A stretch of DNA of 64,000 nucleotides from Hyaloperonospora brassicae. Lineage: Eukaryota > Oomycota > Peronosporomycetes > Peronosporales > Peronosporaceae. Where the stretch lies: positions 62,001 through 126,000 of the forward strand of contig CANTFL010001444.1 in the NCBI GenBank assembly GCA_947650285.1, in the 5' to 3' direction. Positions within the stretch are counted from its first letter, which is position 1. Each line of letters opens with the position of its first letter. Shown here piece by piece: positions 22,501-32,860 of this stretch. The notes below the pieces were generated by a model. The model was not told the origin of the DNA. It ran no database searches and saw only the letters and a program-made list of their open reading frames with translations. Both the position numbers and the translations under genes were made by a program.

Positions 22501-22702
22501 GACACGTCTTTCAGTCCATTTCCACGGACTCTACGTCCCGGCACTAGAATGCATTAGAAAGAGCCCTGATAGAAAATCATCCGTAGAAGTACGGCATACT
22601 ATCGTTGGAAGTGGCTCCCGGACAGAATGATGACCAAGTCAAAGTGTATGCACAAGTATTCTAAGCGCAATGGCCTACCCTGTAGCTTACTGGCACCCTG
22701 AG
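19599..22702. other. 3.1 kb without a recognisable gene
   Basis: Short frames only, on both strands, none with a recognisable motif or intron pattern. A perfect 12-bp inverted repeat with a 9-base loop lies at 20987-21019 (GACATGCGTAAG and its complement). The stretch separates the unknown helical gene from the 3' end of NSUN2. Confidence 0.5.
20987..21019. repeat. Small perfect hairpin (12-bp arms)
   Basis: GACATGCGTAAG at 20987-20998 is followed, after TTCTGCAAT, by its exact reverse complement at 21008-21019. No T-run follows and no gene flanks it closely. Function unknown. Confidence 0.6.
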
Positions 22703-25114
22703 CTAAGCAGGCATACACAACTCTTGGTCGTCCTTGTCTTGAACAACTGGTACGACGTTCATCTCGTCAGTCGTCGTAATTGCTTCGTTTGCCTCCTGCT
22801 TTTCCCCATTACGAGCAGCACGCTCCGCATCTCTGACTTTTTTGGCTTCCAACACAGCTTCGAGCACAGCCGAGCTGTATAGCTTCATTTCCTTCATCGT
22901 TCCTAGCAATGCGGCAACATCGGCCTTGGTGGCCATGACATTTACCGAGTTACGACCTCGCCAAGCCACCAAATTCATCACCCTCGATCTACAAAAGTCA
23001 CAGAAACGTGATCGTCAGCTCTATACACATCATTATGATGATCAAAGTACGGCACGCACTCAACATTCGACGGGCCCGGACGGTCGAGCATGCACACAAC
23101 ACTACCGATCGGGGCATTCTCGAAATACTCCCGAGTGGTAGGCTCAAACTCATCGAAATCCAGCAAGTCTCCTAGTCGATCTAGCATCATCTGGAAATCC
23201 TTCGTCGACACTTTCGCTGTGCGTTGATTCATGAACGGCAGAATGTGCGCTAGGCCGGCTTGGCACACTCGATAGACCTTGCCACCTTCGACCGTTTCAT
23301 TGCGCTCAAACATTTTGAGCCCAGCAAACACAACCTTCAACTTCTTGCGCTTCATCTCTTCCAGCAAAGCCATGGTAATGCTCTCAGTCACGAACGTGAC
23401 GGACTTTGCATCCTCCGATCGCGTGATCAACTGTGCTGCCGGGAAACTAGCAGCCAAATCGTAGTAGTCGCGCACGTTAGCCCAGTTATCACTACCAAAA
23501 GCCATGTACACCTCAGCTTTCTTATTGCGACGATCGTCACGACGAGTTCTTCGCGAATTGACCACAGCTGTTCTCGCGTCATCGAGTACTTTGACGTCAC
23601 CAACTGTAGCATCACTTGGTGTGGCTTCATCGACACTCACGTCAACATCATCAGACTTCACAACAGACTCTTCCGTTCGGCTAGCTGTTCGACCAGTCTC
23701 GTCCGTAGCAAGCTCCTCCTTTTCATCAGGAGTTGGCTTCACCTTCTTTAACAAACAGACAAAGAAGCCGCCAGTGTTTTCATCTTGAGGCAGGCAACGC
23801 ATGCAACGCTCGAGGTGAAACTCCGATGCCTCTTTCTCCGTAGGCGGGAACATCGTAGCACGAATTTTGTCTTTGGTCTTGACGTTCTTGTTCTCTTCAA
23901 CTTGAGGATCGCATGACGAGTGCTCCTTCAGCTGTGAATCCAACACCTTCCAGGTACTGATACCAGGACGGCGCTTCAACAGTGGCAACGTGTCGGACAC
24001 ATCTACGAGTTCAAGCGAGCCGTTGCTCCATCGTAGCAGTTCTGATACCACTGCCTCGTTCTCAAGTGGGTTAAACGTGCACGTGGAGTAGCACATATTG
24101 CCACCAACCTTCAGCAGCGACGCACCGCGCTTGGCAATTTGCAGCTGCAGTGGGTGTAGCGCAATACCGTCTTTGGCGCTCCAATTCTTCCAAATCAACG
24201 GGTTCTTGCGCAACGTGCCGTCACCACTGCATGGCACGTCGCATAAAATACGGTCGAACACACCTTCGCTTTCGGTCCCATCCGGACCAAGAAACGGGAA
24301 GTGCTGCGCTTCGTGGCAAGTGACAAGCAGCGCGGGTGAGTTGATACGCTTAGATTGATGCACCAGCGTGTATGCGCGCTTGAGGTCCACATCGTTGGCC
24401 ACGACGACTCCACTAGGGGTCTTGCCCGTTGACAGGTCTTGGGCATGCAGCGACTCCAGCAGCTGTGACGTCTTGGAGCCAGGAGCAGCACACATATCCA
24501 GTACCTTGTGATGTGGTTCTACACCTAACACAAGAGGTGGGATCATGCTCACAGCTTCCTGACGCGTGATACTGCCGCTGTATGAGAGCTCAACGAGCCA
24601 GGCCTGGAATTGCTTCAAAATCGGCAGTTTGCGCACACGACGCCGTTCGACGGACCACGTGAACCCACGATTGTCCGGGTACCAGGGCATGAGACTGATG
24701 GGCTCTACTGGCTCATCGTCGACCACAAGGCCATCGAACTTGAAGTCCTGCTCAACGCGCTCGCGAATGCTGCAACAAAGGCATCAGTCCTACAGCTTCT
24801 ACTTTTGCCACCACCACCACCACCACCAACAACAGCAAAAAGCATCCAACAGCAGCTCACCGTTCAGCAAATGAGCACGAGGGATTGATGCGGAAAGTCG
24901 TGGGCAGCGGCGTCGCCAGTGCTTTCTTGAACGCGTCCCACTCAGCGTCCGCCACAATGTGCTGTGCCTTGTAGTACGCGTCAAAGTGTTCGTTGTCGTA
25001 GACCCAATCCGCAAACCTATTGGCTCGCCACTCGTCCGCTTGGCCCTCGGCGCGCTGCTTCTTGTCGCTGCGGCCGCCGTTTCGTCGGCCGTGATGCACG
25101 CGCTTCTTGCCCAT
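22703..25114 (-). CDS. NSUN2: tRNA/RNA cytosine-5 methyltransferase NSUN2/Trm4
   Basis: Three exons, 25114-24861, 24769-23060 and 22988-22703, with introns of 91 and 71 bp, give 749 residues. The start is the ATG of MGKKRVHHGRRNGG. The Rossmann fold carries the SAM-binding motif LDMCAAPGSKTSQLLE at about 176-191 and both catalytic cysteines: PCSGDG (Cys265) and STCTF (Cys315). QEAVSMIPPL and the C-terminal motif VAWRGRNSVNVM match NSUN2. These enzymes methylate C48-C50 and C34 of tRNAs using SAM, mainly in the nucleus. The second intron was found because the conserved WRGR motif lies in another frame; the GTGCGT donor and TTGTAG acceptor restore it. Intron 1 contains a GGT-triplet run. Confidence 0.93.
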
Positions 25115-25405
25115 ATTGCGTCGCTTTGACACCCAATCGCAAGTGATCACTGGTCGGGAGCCATTGGACCCCTGCAAGTGGTACAGCTACTTCACACTGC
25201 GACTTCAGCAGCAACAACCACACAACCACAACAGCAATAAAAAGAAAGAGACCGTCGCACTCGTCCGCGCTTTTTCGAGGAACAAGAACGTGCTGTGTAA
25301 CGGTGTCGTGTTGTAGTAGTGTCTCATAATCATTTGCCTAACCTGCTTCTGCTGTAGTATCCGTCGTCGAGCGCTCGCGGACCACTGCCTGCCAATGGAG
25401 CATCG

Positions 25406-26548
25406 TCACGCGAGCACTGCAGCGCACACGGAAATGTCGTCGCGCTTGCCCTGCTTCTTGTGCGCGAACGCCAGCAGGTTCGACGCACTGTAGAACGCCA
25501 AGCGACGCACGCGGCGCTCCTTGCCAAACGCTGCGCGCGTCACGCCCAGTGACGGCATCGCCTCGCACTGCCGTCGAAAGCGCTCCAACTCGTCGGCGTC
25601 CACACTGTCGCTCGTCTCGAGCTCGTGCAGCGCTTCGCAGCAAAAGCCCGCGGCCGAGACGGCAAACGGAATGTACGTCGAGGTGCACGTGAAGGTGTCC
25701 TTGGCGCGTTGCACGGTCCGTCGTGCCATGGCCTCGGCGGCGCCACGTCTCGACCGCGTGGGCGGCGAGCGCGCGACGACCGACGTGACGCACGACGCAA
25801 TGTCGTCGACGTACAGGTTGTCGTGCACGCCGTCTGAGAACAGAAAGCACACGTCGCCGGCTTCGTAGTCGAACGTCTGGATCTGCACGTCGTCGTCGTA
25901 GTTGACCGACTCGTTGCTCGAGACGACGGCAGGCACGTTAAAGTCGTAGACGATCGAGTCGCTCTCGAACACGAGGTCCCGCCCGCGAAAGACCACACAC
26001 TTGCAGTCGCCAATCGAGTACACGAACATCCGCCGCGCCGTCTTGTCGAAGAACGCCGTCGAGAGCGTCGAGTCGAGCCGCCCTTTGTGCTTTACCTGCT
26101 TGCGCGCGCTCTGGATGGCCACGCGCAGGCTCTGGCGCACGTCCGAGGCGCTCGGCGCCGTCTCGCGCGTCTGTTTCTGCAGCTTGGCGAGCGACGCCAG
26201 CGTCTCGGCCACGAGGATGCGCGCGAGCACTCCCGACGCCTTCAACGTGCCCGAGACGCCGTCTGCAACGACCATATAGCTCCGGCCAAAGCCTACGGCG
26301 TCGTCGCCGTGGAACGAGTGCGTGGCGCTGCCGACGGACGCAAAGCAGCTGCGCGACTTGTGCTGCTGCGGCTGCTGCTGCTTTGTCTTGTCGCTCCCGT
26401 CTTGCAGCGCTTTGCACGTGCGCACGCGGTCCAAGAGGTACTGGGCGGCGTTCATCACGCGGTGCGTCGGCGGCGGCACTCGGACGAGCGCGCGCGAAGT
26501 GGAACTGAGCACGCAATGGTCTCGCGGGCGACGGGACCCCCATCGCAT
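25406..26548 (-). CDS. PP2C-type protein phosphatase (PPTC7-like)
   Basis: A single-exon gene of 380 residues, or 349 if translation starts at the ATG at 26455. The PPM fold is marked by GDDAVGF, then VVADGVSG (metal-binding Asp96-Gly97), RLDSTLSTAFFD, VYSIGDCK, FLFSDGVHDNL and the terminal KRDDISV with the last metal ligand. These are Mn/Mg-dependent Ser/Thr phosphatases; the order and length fit the PTC7/PPTC7 branch, which in yeast and animals is mitochondrial. The first 31 residues are Arg-rich with a single acidic residue, compatible with a mitochondrial presequence, so the longer start is preferred. A Gln-rich insert lies at 57-63. Confidence 0.85.
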   Translation of the reverse strand: MRWGSRRPRDHCVLSSTSRALVRVPPPTHRVMNAAQYLLDRVRTCKALQDGSDKTKQQQPQQHKSRSCFASVGSATHSFHGDDAVGFGRSYMVVADGVSGTLKASGVLARILVAETLASLAKLQKQTRETAPSASDVRQSLRVAIQSARKQVKHKGRLDSTLSTAFFDKTARRMFVYSIGDCKCVVFRGRDLVFESDSIVYDFNVPAVVSSNESVNYDDDVQIQTFDYEAGDVCFLFSDGVHDNLYVDDIASCVTSVVARSPPTRSRRGAAEAMARRTVQRAKDTFTCTSTYIPFAVSAAGFCCEALHELETSDSVDADELERFRRQCEAMPSLGVTRAAFGKERRVRRLAFYSASNLLAFAHKKQGKRDDISVCAAVLA

Positions 26549-28851
26549 TTCGCAACGGTCGGGTACTGACGTCGCTTTGTAAGTAGCAGTAGCAGCAGGT
26601 AAAGGGCGCTCGCGGTTGGTCGGGTATCCGGACGACAGCTGGCCGCGACGTTAGTGGACACCGTGGGGAACGAACACGGCCACACCACGTGGTGCGAGGC
26701 GGCGTAATTTGTCGAGTGAGTGGCTGTGTACATACATACACACAGCGTCGGCGTGTTGTGGTTCAGTTCGTGGTGGTTTGGAGAAAAGGCGTTCGGATTA
26801 GATACATACTGTACATGCATGGATGCATACGTATACATGTGCCCATAAAAGCCAGACGGTGGGGTGTAAGCAAGCCAGAAACATGGGAGTCAGGCCTGAC
26901 TCGATACGAAAGTCTGTGTCGTGGGCAAAAAAGCGCCCGATTTCTTATCGAGCGGTCGTAGAAGCAGGACTGGCTATCTATCTCTCCGTGAGCAAACACT
27001 TTCTCACGTGCCAGAATAGGGCCAATTGGCTCGATTTAGTGTCTCTCTTCTGAGACCACTTTTTGCAACCGCGTCAGCAACGCCGTTCGGGGCAATGCGA
27101 TACAAACTCAGATGTACTGACTCCTACCGATAGTCGGACCAGGCAAGTCTTGGAACGCGAGAGGTTGCTATCGGCCAAGAAGCATCGGCTCAGCCTCTGC
27201 ACACACAATATCGAGCCGTGACGTAGAACCTGGCCACTTGTTCATCGACAATCGCCTGTCCCGATACATAACTGTGCTTCGAGGCTCGCGAGCTACCGTA
27301 GGCTTCACATTCGCATCGCACATCGTGTCTTGCACACAACCATTCATTGAATGGGTTCTTGGCTTCACACTGTCCGTTGAGCGGTAAGATTTTCCGTTCA
27401 AGATAACTCGGTGGCGCTAGTGATAGATTAACGAAGATCTTAAACGCGACTGATCTCAGAAATGACAGGTGCATCGTTCGCCGAGCAGATCCATTTACAA
27501 TTCTGTCCTTCGGTCATGTCGTGCAGTGCTCGACGGAACTATGCTGTCCTTCTTCGCTTACGAATGCGCTGCACGACACGTTGCTTGAGCGCTGACAGAC
27601 CTAAGCTGTCATCTGCATGGTCGCAGCCTTTTGCAAATCAACGCACTTGTGTCGAAGTGCACCTACGGTCGTGCACAACAGTGCAGGCTTTTGATGGACA
27701 GACACCAGACCATGCATAACATTAGCCATCGTGAAAGGGTCACCTTTTGCTCTGCACCAGCGCCCCTGAAGCAGGCCGTCGAAGGAACTTCTCCTTGCCT
27801 GGCTTCCGATATTGTTGGGTGTATTGGACGGTGCAGACACGAAGCGAAAGCGGCCCAGGGCGTGAAACAGGTAGAATATCGTCCGCCGTTTCGCAGGAAA
27901 GTGCAGTTACTCGCCTCACCGTGCCGTTGCATACTTCTTTGCCAAATCAGTAGAAAGCAAAGCCACAAAGACCCCATCGGTGTTCATTAGTGATGCGCAT
28001 TTGATATGGCGCTCACTTTGCCTCATCTAGTAGTGCCCGTGTGCATCGTAGCAGGGCTGTTATCATGTCGAGCGATGCGGTGGATCGAGTTGCTATTTCA
28101 GCTCACGTCAATACATCGAACTGCACATTTTTGCAAATGCACATGCAAAACGATCGCTACAAGATCACTCTTGCCTTGCACGTCGCAGCAAAGTCTCCCC
28201 CTCGATGCTTGCCACACTTCCATTACGTTAGGCCACTTTCTAGCACTCCTATTGCAGTCGTCTTTCCCTTTTTTCGACGTTTGACGCGGTGATCGAAACG
28301 AATGGCTCTTTGTTCAAATCAACACGTGAAACTGATTCTTGTATACACCAAGTGTTTTCCTTCCCATTATCCGGAGTATACCATCTGACGTACCGTTTTG
28401 AACGAGCCGCTGGCTCTGGTGGGGAATTGTAGTAATGCACAAGCCGCACTTCTGTCGCTCAGAACAAGGCAGTATCATTATGAAACGGTCGCTATTATTA
28501 GCAGATGCTGGCCTGCGTTAGCGCAAGCGAGACACAGTGTGACCATATGCAGCTCACATGGCACCAATCTGTCCTCAGGCGCTATAAATTGCACACACGG
28601 ACATGTAAGAACGGTACATCCAGTTACTTACTTGCAAGAGAAAATAGACGCGGGTATACATGTGGACGACATCTGACGTCGCGCCCGTCTTTTGCAAGCA
28701 TAGAAAAACAGGCCGTTCGGAAGACCTCCGTGTCACATTCACACACACACGATCGCACCTACTTGTTCTCGTTTTGTGCCGTTCCAAATTATGACCCGAT
28801 TGGCCCTCGAGTCCACTGCAGTAGCCCGAAACGACCAAAGCGCAGGTGTCC
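26549..28851. other. 2.3 kb without a recognisable gene
   Basis: No frame here shows a recognisable domain, a plausible intron chain or codon use like the neighbours. It must hold the promoter of the PP2C gene on the left and that of the metallophosphoesterase gene on the right. A short ACACACAC run lies at about 28740-28750. Confidence 0.5.
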
Positions 28852-29894
28852 ATGCCGAGCAATGTCACTAAGCTCAAGCTATTGCTGCTCAGCGACTTGG
28901 ACGGCCACATCCCGCGCGTGAACCAGCTCTGCGAGGAGCTCGTGAGCTCAGACGACTGCGACGTCGATGCTGTGCTCGTGACGGGCGGCCTCGTGGCCAA
29001 GCGAAGGCCGCGTGACTACAACGTGCTCGAGACAGTGGCCGCTGCGGAAGGAGATATGATGGCGCTCATCTCGCGGCTCGAGATGATCATCTGTCGGGTG
29101 CTCTACATACCAAACGACGTGCGTGCCAGCGATCCAATAAATGAATGAATGAGGAGCTGGATGAGGAGGCACGTGGTACTCATGTGTGGACGTGTTTTGC
29201 GGGTGATTTGCAGAACGATCCGCCGACGACGCGCAGTAGTGTCGTGTCGGCGCCGTCACTGACGCAGTACTCGTCGAATGTATACGACCGAGAAGACCAA
29301 GTGGTTGAAGGCGTGGCCGTCATGGGCGAAGCGCGGTACTTCAAGTAAGCACTGGAGGGTGACTCACTCGCGGACAGAAAATGAGGAGGTGGCCAGAGGC
29401 TGTTGCGGGACGTACTTGCTGACTGCTTTGCTTGCTTGTTGTCGGTGGCGGTGTGGTCGTAGGTTGGTGAACGATGGGAAGAACCCGATGGAGGATCGTG
29501 ACATGGTGCTAGTGCTGCGCGACTCGGCGGTCAAGACTCGTCTGCCCCAGGTCGAGAGCTCATTTTTCGCTGGTCTGCTGCCCATGCTGCAGTCGTACAA
29601 GCCAGACGAGCAGCGAGCGCTCGAGATCATTGGGGGCAGTGACCATCATCCACATGCACAGCTGCCGTTGATATATCCAGGTACGTGCTATTTGGCGCTG
29701 CAACTTGTTGGATCCGAGCGCGTACGTGTCAACTGACGATGGCGAGACGGTGTGGATGCGGTGTTTTGGTAGGATCGTTGCGGCTCGGCCAGTACACGAT
29801 TTTGCAGCTGGAGAAAGATCCGCTCGAGGACAAGTGGTGTGTTTCAGCCGTCATTTCCCATCAACTTGAAGAAGAAGAAGACGACGAGGTGTGA
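28852..29894 (+). CDS. Metallophosphoesterase-like protein with altered active site
   Basis: Four exons, 28852-29118, 29214-29344, 29463-29680 and 29773-29894, all with GT-AG introns of 80-120 bp, give 245 residues. The fold is that of calcineurin-like phosphoesterases: KLKLLLLSDLDGH at the start, VDAVLVTGG after strand 2, RVLYIPND, then SDHHPHAQLPLIYPGSLRLGQYTILQLE, where family members have GHxH...NPGS. Several metal ligands look changed: motif I reads SDLDGH rather than D-x-H, motif II has TGG instead of GD, and motif III has PND instead of GNH. It may bind but not hydrolyse its ligand. The C-terminus is acidic. All splice joins keep the frame, which supports a real gene. Confidence 0.7.
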
Positions 29895-30031
29895 TCACCG
29901 GCATCGTGTCGAAGAAGCAGGAGAAGAAGACGAAGAAGATGAAGACGTACTAGCAGAGAAGAAGAAGAAGAAGAAGCCATGGCAACAGACCCGTTGGTTT
30001 ACTCGCTGCGTTTCTGATCACAAATAGCTCA

Positions 30032-32681
30032 ATGTGTGGACGCACAAATCGCAAAATTTTGGCAAAACACACAAAAATTCCGTCGCGACTTTTGCGTCTC
30101 TTAATGTCAATCTCAATGCCCAACGACCTGCAGCTGACGCAGAACGTGGGAATGGACGATCTCTGGACAAAGTGGGACGATGCGCACCGACTGCGAGAGT
30201 TCGAGCAGCTCTGCGTCTGGACAAGGACCGAGTACGACCCACCGCTGAGCACTCAGGAGCTCGTGGCCGCGCTGCGCACGTGCAAGTACCGCTCGAAGGC
30301 CGCCTACCAGTATCTCCGAGCGAACCGACGCAACCCGCACCTCATGACAACCCCCGCGTTGCTGTGCACCGCTACTACTACTACTAATCCTACTAATCCG
30401 ACTACTGCTGTTGCCAGACAAAGTAGTATGGGGACACCGGAACGCGAAAAGCGGCGCATGAGTGCGTCCTGGGCAAGTAACACGGACGAAGTGCCCAGTA
30501 AGCGCCACAAGGACGAACGCTTTGCGCTACTGATAGATCTGGAGGACGTGAGCGAAGAAGAAGACGGCCACGAGCGCAGCACTGCCGCTTCAGAAAAGTC
30601 ACTGCAGAACGAAGCCAACGTGCAGCTGTCGGCGTCTGCAAAGTGTGCGAAAGCGCAGCGACAACTGCTGCAAGTAGTGGCCGATTGTGTTGCTGCTCGA
30701 GCGGCAGTCTTTGCTCCGGAATGGGTGGAAGACGTGTGGAAGTCTCTCGAGGTGGTGGCACTGCCAGAGATGGCAACGTGTTTGGAGGAGACGGTCGATG
30801 CATTGGTCACGTGGGTACAAGACGTGGACGTGCAAGATGATGCACGAGATATTCAGGAACGAGGGGCGGCTCTGATCGTTGAGGTAGCAGCAAGTTTACC
30901 ATCGCAATCCATGGATACTCTGGAGACGACCGAGTGTTCACCGACGGACACTGCGCTCGTGGCAAAAGAGAAAGAGGTTGCAGCAATTGTGCAAGCTGAA
31001 AATGATGTGACGGCACCCAGTGCGTATGCTCGCGCCAAAGCTGCCAAGCACGCTATTGAGTGTTTGTCTTCTTCCTGCAAGGTGTATACGGATTGGCTGA
31101 GTCAACATGCAGCATCGGACGAAGTAAGGGGTAACGAAAAGTTCCGAGTGGAAGCAGGACTGGAAGCCTTGGGCCAAAGACTAGCTACGTTCGTGACGGA
31201 ACGCATGGCTGAGGTGGAGACGGCTGAACGTGCAGTGTTGGAGGCGAAAGAAACGAAAGAGGCCCGATCGGTGCAGATCGTAGAGTTTGTGCACAAGCAA
31301 CACCAAGAACTTGTGGCTGCAGGTGAGACAGAAGCCTCCGCTAGTCTCCAGGCTGTCGTTAATGTCTGGAAGCAAAAGGACACCGAGGTGCAGACGCTGT
31401 GGAGCTCTCGCAACGAAAGCGAGCAGCTGGCGGAGGACGCTTCTCGTACACTGCTGGTCGCTCAGCACGCGTTGGCATTTCACGAGAAGTTGTCCGTATT
31501 CTTCTGCCAAGTTCGCGAGCGGCGCGAAGAAGCCCTGTCGAGCTCTTTTAAGAGCTCAGAAGAAGCACGCACGAGTTCGGAGGCGCGTGTAACAACCGCA
31601 CTTGAAGAAATCATCCCCATGCTCACGCGCGCGTTGTGTCGTTACTGCGAGTTTCACGCTGTTCAGCAGTCGAAAGCGAGGGGAGAAGTGGAAGAGCAAG
31701 AGAAGGCTCTTGCTGCGCACAATGAGTATTTCGGCGACTCTGCGCCGATCAAGAAGGGTGACATTGAGCAGCGTATCCGCGAATTCATCGGGGTGACGCA
31801 AAGCTCGATGCAAGTGCTCATGGAGATCGCCGAAGGTCAGCAAGAGATTTGGAGAAACAAGCAAGCAGTTCTTTCGACATCAGTGCGCAGTGTGCTCATG
31901 CGCGAGTTCAAGGCCTTTTGGGAGCGTCTCAGCGGACCGATACAAGACGTCATGAAGAAGTGCGTGATGACCATCGAAGAAGTGGCAGTCGGGGATGCGG
32001 CTGTCGAGCCCCATCGTGTCTCGCATGTGCAGCCTGCTAGTCCTCGCTTTGCCACGCCGGATGTCTCGAACGAGAAGATGATTCCAGCATTCACAGTGCC
32101 AGCCTTTCGAACGAGCCATGCCGAGACCGTGACGCCGTACCAAAGAGCAATCTCAGCGATCGTCGCTCCGGCTGAGACTGCGGGCAGTCTGACGGTCCAA
32201 GCACTCGACAAGAAGCGCGACAGCACTTCTACGTCGAACATACGCACATTGGCTGACTGCACAATGACAACGAGTGACAGCGGCGTAGTAGCTACTTCGG
32301 CACCACAAGGATCTGAGGCGCGCAGAGTGGGGCAAAAACATGCTGTGGGTTCGGTCTTGTACTCGAAGGTCACTGTGGGCGAAGATGGTGCGCAGTTTTT
32401 CCGTGGCATTGTCTTGAAACAGCTGGACAACGACATGTACGAGATGCAGTACGACAATGGTGAGAAGTTTACGGTGAAGAGCTCGTACCTGTATACGAAG
32501 GATCCGGTACGTACAGGGCGTGGAATCATTCTGCTTTTGTGGCCGTGAACTGAAGCTGATCCACTTTTGTGTTTCGATGATGCACACGCAGATGGATCAA
32601 CGACCGACGGCGCTTGCTCACGATGCTGAGATGGAAGATGTCGAGCACAATGCCGGCACTGGCGGTTGTGTCGTGATGTAG
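30032..32681 (+). CDS. Large coiled-coil protein with C-terminal Tudor-like domain
   Basis: Exons 30032-32506 and 32592-32681, with an 85-bp intron (CCG|GTACGT ... ACGCAG|ATG), give about 854 residues; an in-frame ATG at 30104 would give 830. Residues 30-105 form a compact helical region containing WTKWDDAHRLREFEQL. Residues 110-190 are Ser/Thr rich and contain the basic motif KRHKDER. A long Ala/Glu/Gln-rich coiled coil covers about 200-640. At 773-825 a Tudor-like barrel (SVLYSKVTVG...FFRGIVLKQL...YEMQYDNGEKFTV) precedes the intron. Tudor-type folds read methylated Arg/Lys or bind DNA ends, which with the basic motif suggests a nuclear role, by inference only. It lies 137 bp after the preceding gene on the same strand. 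Confidence 0.65.
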
Positions 32682-32860
32682 TTTGAAGGTGTGTATCATT
32701 ATACCAGTAGCGAGGAGAGTCCGATCAGATCCACTTTTTGCTTGGCAAATTCATGTAAACGACGACACGCACGTGAAGTGCAGCGGTAATCCGAATCAGT
32801 CGAGGAATCAGACCCAAATTTCTGAGAACATGTTGTTTCCCTGGAATCCGTCGAGTCTTG

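Noticed and set aside
25938..26741. 267-codon minus-strand frame, Arg/Pro-rich
   Set aside because: It overlaps the PP2C gene in another frame; the PP2C frame holds the metal-binding motifs.
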